8,204 nt of DNA from Xanthobacteraceae bacterium (GTDB lineage: Bacteria; Pseudomonadota; Alphaproteobacteria; Rhizobiales; Xanthobacteraceae), in contig JASHVC010000324.1 of assembly GCA_030039655.1 (NCBI GenBank), positions 1 through 8,204 on the forward strand. Reading direction: 5' to 3'. This document shows positions 5,759-8,204 of the stretch, piece after piece. The stretch's first letter is position 1; every line of letters starts with the position of its first letter. A program made the translations under genes and the position numbers. The notes under the pieces were generated by a model. It ran no database searches and was not told where the DNA came from. It was given only the letters and a program-made list of their open reading frames with translations.

Positions 5759-7858
5759 TTAGCGAACCGCGGACCGGTCGGCTTCGACCCGCACGTCATC
5801 GGGCGCCAAGCCGGCCAACCAGCGCCGACAAATTGCCTGGTAGGCACCTTCCATATGACGGGTAAACAAAGCGGTATTGAACAAAGGCGTCGTCAGCCGA
5901 TTGTGTAACAACTTGGCCCTGATGGCTCCCAGCTTGGCCGGGTCGCTGGCCAATTCAATCGCCATCTTCTCATACTCGTCCTCCGTCTCGACGATCATTT
6001 CGGGAAGGCCTATCGCACGCAACAAGCTTGCCCCGACACGCCCGGGCAAGGCTTCGCCAATTTGCGTTAGCACCAGCAGCCCCGCCCATAATGCATCGTC
6101 GGCCGTCGTGTGCGCATTGAACGGCAACGTATCGAGAAACAGATCGGCCGATCGATGGCGTGCGAGGTGCTCCGCTATGGACGGCATTCTTCGCGCAAAC
6201 ACCAAGCGCTCCCCAGCAACCCCCCTCGCCTCAGCCTCTCTTCTCAGGTTCGCGGAAGCGGTCACCTTGTCCTCGCGAAGCCACAGCACGCTTCCTTTTA
6301 CTCGCTCGAGAATGCGCATCCACGAGTCGAAATTGCGTGGGACGATTTTGTAACTGTTGTTGAAGCAGCAGAAGACAAAGCCTTTTTCAGGCAGCCCCAA
6401 CTCCGTGCGCGAATACGATTTATCCGATACGACACGCTTATCGTCGATCGGTTGAAAGCTATCCGGCAGATAAATGATCTTTTCGGCGTAGTAAGGCCGC
6501 TGCGCCGGCGTCACGATTGTCCGGTCAGCGATCAGATAATCAATATAGTCGGCTCCCCTTGTCCCTCCGAGATAGCCGACTTGGAGCGGCGCCGCACGAC
6601 GCGCGAAGATGCCAAAACGGGCACCTGCGGTATATCCATTGAGGTCGACGAGGATATCGATTTCCGCCGCGCGGATCCGATTCGCGATCTCGTCATCGCT
6701 TAATTCCCGGCAATCGACAAAAAGTTCGAAGGCGCGCTGCAGACGCTGGCGCATCTCGGAGCCATCGTCCGGCCCGATCGATATGGCGGTGACTTCGAAT
6801 TTAGATTTATCGTGTTCCTCGAACATGCCCGCCAAGATCGACGCCACGGCGTGCTGACGAAAGTCCGTCGATACGTAAGCGACCCGGATCCTGTCATGAT
6901 CATATTTTTCACCGCACCAAAGCGGGCGGGAGGAAGGCGGGTATCTTTTGCTGAACAACCGCGCGCATCGCAATTGCTCGTCGAGCGAGGACGGGAATGC
7001 CAGGATGGTGAAGGGGTACACGGGCGCCCCGCGTTTGATGCTCGCAAGGACGCTGGCGCATTCGCTCTTGAAGTTACTCCAATCGCAGAGCTGCATCTGC
7101 GCGTAAAGACGCATGCTTCGGGCTTCGGAATCGTCGACTTGGAGTGCCAACGCCTGATTGTAGGCCTCCAAAGCCTCCTCGTAATTTCCGTCGTCGCAAT
7201 AAATATTTCCGATGTTGTTATAGGCGTCGGCAAAGTCTCGCTTTAGCGTCACAGCCCGTCGATAGCTGGCAAGAGCGTCATCGGGGCGACGAAGACTGAC
7301 CAGTGTGTTGCCGCGATTGACGTGAGCCTGCGCGAAGTCCGGCCGCAGCGTGACCGCCTTGTCATAGTCATCGAGCGCCTGCTCGAAACGCCGCAGATGC
7401 TGGAGCGCCATACCGCGATTGTTATAGACGTCGGCAGATGCCGAGTTCAGTGCAATTGATTGATCGTATTGCTGCAGAGCCTCCTGCGCACGACCGCTCG
7501 CCAGCAAGGAGGCCGCATAATTATTGCGCGCGTCCAAATGCCGCGGATTTGTCTGCAGAATTTGTTCGTAGTACTTCGCTGCCTCTTCGTGCCGCGCGGC
7601 CATGCTTAGCGCGACGGCGAGATTGTATTGCGCATCCGCAAACTCCGGCCGCATACCCGTGGCGCGGCGGAACATTTCGATTGCACCAGGCAGGTCGCGC
7701 TGCTCCGCGTGGAGCATGGCCAGCAGATAAATACCTTCAAAGCTGTCGGGCGCCTCGCGCACGACACGCCTGCAGACCTTGACGGCCTCGGAAATGCGCC
7801 CTGCCCGCTGATGATCGAGCGCAGCCTGCAGCTGGCGAAATTGATCCGGCGTTGTCAT
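5759..7858 (-). CDS. TPR-repeat O-GlcNAc transferase-like (GT41/SPINDLY) glycosyltransferase, complete
   Basis: Complete 699-aa paralogue of the gene at the left edge, probably a cytoplasmic protein O-glycosyltransferase. Seven consecutive 34-residue TPR units fill about residues 3-240 (for example 71-104, 105-138, 139-172, 173-206 and 207-240, each with the A/N-N..G..L and A/YxxAL pattern). The GT41 region runs from CDW (258-260) to about 680. Family residues present: DFRQH with His336, VDLNGYT (404-410), FCCFNNSYK with Lys504, and NAHTT with His583, Thr584, Thr585 and Asp588. One conserved stretch is altered: RPAPIQ..YLGYPGT reads RAAPLQ..YLGGT (421-433), lacking two residues, so donor binding or activity could differ. 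The C-terminal 20 residues are charged and unlike the paralogue. ATG at 7858 aligns with the paralogue's N-terminus, but the nearest GGAG is 17 nt away, better placed for a four-codon leader ORF overlapping the start. It converges on the sugar operon. Glycosyl transfer to protein is family knowledge; acceptor and donor are unknown. Confidence 0.93.
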   Translation of the reverse strand: MTTPDQFRQLQAALDHQRAGRISEAVKVCRRVVREAPDSFEGIYLLAMLHAEQRDLPGAIEMFRRATGMRPEFADAQYNLAVALSMAARHEEAAKYYEQILQTNPRHLDARNNYAASLLASGRAQEALQQYDQSIALNSASADVYNNRGMALQHLRRFEQALDDYDKAVTLRPDFAQAHVNRGNTLVSLRRPDDALASYRRAVTLKRDFADAYNNIGNIYCDDGNYEEALEAYNQALALQVDDSEARSMRLYAQMQLCDWSNFKSECASVLASIKRGAPVYPFTILAFPSSLDEQLRCARLFSKRYPPSSRPLWCGEKYDHDRIRVAYVSTDFRQHAVASILAGMFEEHDKSKFEVTAISIGPDDGSEMRQRLQRAFELFVDCRELSDDEIANRIRAAEIDILVDLNGYTAGARFGIFARRAAPLQVGYLGGTRGADYIDYLIADRTIVTPAQRPYYAEKIIYLPDSFQPIDDKRVVSDKSYSRTELGLPEKGFVFCCFNNSYKIVPRNFDSWMRILERVKGSVLWLREDKVTASANLRREAEARGVAGERLVFARRMPSIAEHLARHRSADLFLDTLPFNAHTTADDALWAGLLVLTQIGEALPGRVGASLLRAIGLPEMIVETEDEYEKMAIELASDPAKLGAIRAKLLHNRLTTPLFNTALFTRHMEGAYQAICRRWLAGLAPDDVRVEADRSAVR

Positions 7859-7931
7859 GCGGACGCCATCTTAGACTCCGGCGTCTTTGTCGTCCGCAGC
7901 CAAAGGAGCAAAGTGTCGGAGAAGACGAGGT

Positions 7932-7960
7932 TTTATTTGCGAAAGCCGCAAGGAAGCCAA
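7932..7960 (-). promoter_or_regulatory. Candidate promoter of the second TPR glycosyltransferase
   Basis: Read on the minus strand, TTGGCT (7960-7955) and AATAAA (7937-7932) are 17 bases apart, each matching four of six sigma70 positions. Transcription would start near 7925, about 67 nt before the ATG. It lies downstream of the right-hand gene's terminator, which suggests separate transcription. The match is by eye and weak. Confidence 0.3.
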
Positions 7961-7961
7961 A

Positions 7962-8007
7962 CCAGACAGCCATTGCAGTGTAGCCGTCTGGTGGGGCGCA
8001 ATCGCCC
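7962..8007. repeat. Two small inverted repeats upstream of the second TPR gene
   Basis: CCAGAC (7962-7967) pairs with GTCTGG (7986-7991), and after one mismatch GC pairs with GC (7969-7970 with 7983-7984). Next to it GGGCG (7994-7998) pairs with CGCCC (8003-8007) across a CAAT loop. Neither has a T-run. They lie just beyond the candidate promoter and could be operator-like, or simply chance in GC-rich DNA. Confidence 0.25.
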
Positions 8008-8020
8008 GCGGACCAAGCCA

Positions 8021-8055
8021 AATGAAAATCCCCGGCGGGAGAGCCCGCCGGGGAT
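8021..8055 (-). terminator. Strong rho-independent terminator of the right-edge gene
   Basis: A perfect 12-bp stem (8028-8039 with 8044-8055) closes a four-base loop. On the minus strand it is followed by a T-rich tail, TTTTCATT. It begins 26 bases after the stop codon of the minus-strand gene entering from the right. This is a textbook intrinsic terminator and shows the second TPR gene is probably not in that gene's transcript. Confidence 0.88.
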
Positions 8056-8081
8056 CCGGAAGTTACGCCGTGATCAGACGA

Positions 8082-8204
8082 TCAGGGCAGGAAGTCCTTG
8101 TGCGCACGAATGGTGAAGGACCAGTCGCTCTCATTGGCCACAGCACAGTTTCCGTTGGCCAATCCGCAGGCCGAAGGTGCCCCTACGCCAACGCTCGCCG
8201 GGAT
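8082..8204 (-). CDS. C-terminal end of an unrecognised protein, 5' part beyond the window
   Basis: Only the last 40 codons and a TGA are visible. The frame is open to the edge and is followed at a normal distance by a strong terminator, which supports a real gene end. The tail is small-residue rich (Gly, Ala, Ser, Val), with two cysteines seven residues apart (positions 13 and 20 of the visible part), then a mixed aromatic/charged end, SDWSFTIRAHKDFLP. This composition resembles secreted or surface proteins more than cytoplasmic enzymes, but I do not recognise a family and no function is assigned. Its position next to a protein glycosyltransferase makes it worth testing as an acceptor. Confidence 0.6.
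   Translation of the reverse strand: MPASVGVGAPSACGLANGNCAVANESDWSFTIRAHKDFLP

Noticed and set aside
6110..6703. Plus-strand open frame of 197 codons inside the second TPR gene, and 7628-8116 near its start
   Set aside because: Antisense shadows of a 699-codon gene; no recognisable motifs or ribosome binding sites, and the second runs through the terminator of the right-edge gene.

Overview
The window reads as chromosomal DNA from a GC-rich alphaproteobacterium, most likely of the Rhizobiales (Bradyrhizobium/Rhodopseudomonas-like). This rests on GC-rich codon use, one GTG start, and two TPR/SPINDLY-type glycosyltransferases, a family common in that group. I could not run a database search, so the taxon is an inference. 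No tRNA, rRNA, CRISPR array, transposase or integrase was seen.

Layout, left to right. (1) A minus-strand gene enters from the left edge and starts at 1870. It encodes a TPR plus O-GlcNAc-transferase-like (GT41/SPINDLY) protein that is open over 623 visible codons; only the extreme C-terminus is cut off. (2) A 167-bp divergent, partly AT-rich promoter region follows. (3) Four plus-strand genes run from 2038 to 5696: an alpha/beta hydrolase, a PLP-dependent DegT/DnrJ/EryC1 sugar aminotransferase, a left-handed beta-helix acyltransferase and an NAD(P)-binding sugar epimerase/reductase. The last three are tightly packed. (4) After a 62-bp convergent gap comes a second complete TPR + GT41 gene on the minus strand (7858 to 5759, 699 aa). 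(5) It is preceded by a 226-bp intergenic stretch with a plausible promoter and a near-perfect intrinsic terminator. That terminator serves a minus-strand gene entering from the right edge, of which only the last 40 residues are visible and which I do not recognise.

How the genes may work together (inference). The aminotransferase, acyltransferase and epimerase are the classic trio for making an N-acylated amino sugar on a nucleotide carrier. The two flanking GT41-like enzymes carry TPR arrays that usually hold protein acceptors. The simplest reading is a compact protein O-glycosylation island: the central operon makes the donor sugar, and one or both TPR enzymes transfer it to Ser/Thr of a cell-surface or flagellar protein. 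The logic resembles TPR-containing flagellin glycosyltransferases of other alphaproteobacteria, but no flagellin gene is visible. The first steps of sugar-nucleotide synthesis (nucleotidyltransferase, 4,6-dehydratase) are not in the window. The hydrolase has no obvious place in such a pathway.

The oddest details are these: a two-residue deletion in the conserved GYPGT motif of the second glycosyltransferase; replacement of two of the three usual catalytic-triad residues in the epimerase; and an 8-bp inverted repeat covering the probable ribosome binding site of the aminotransferase.
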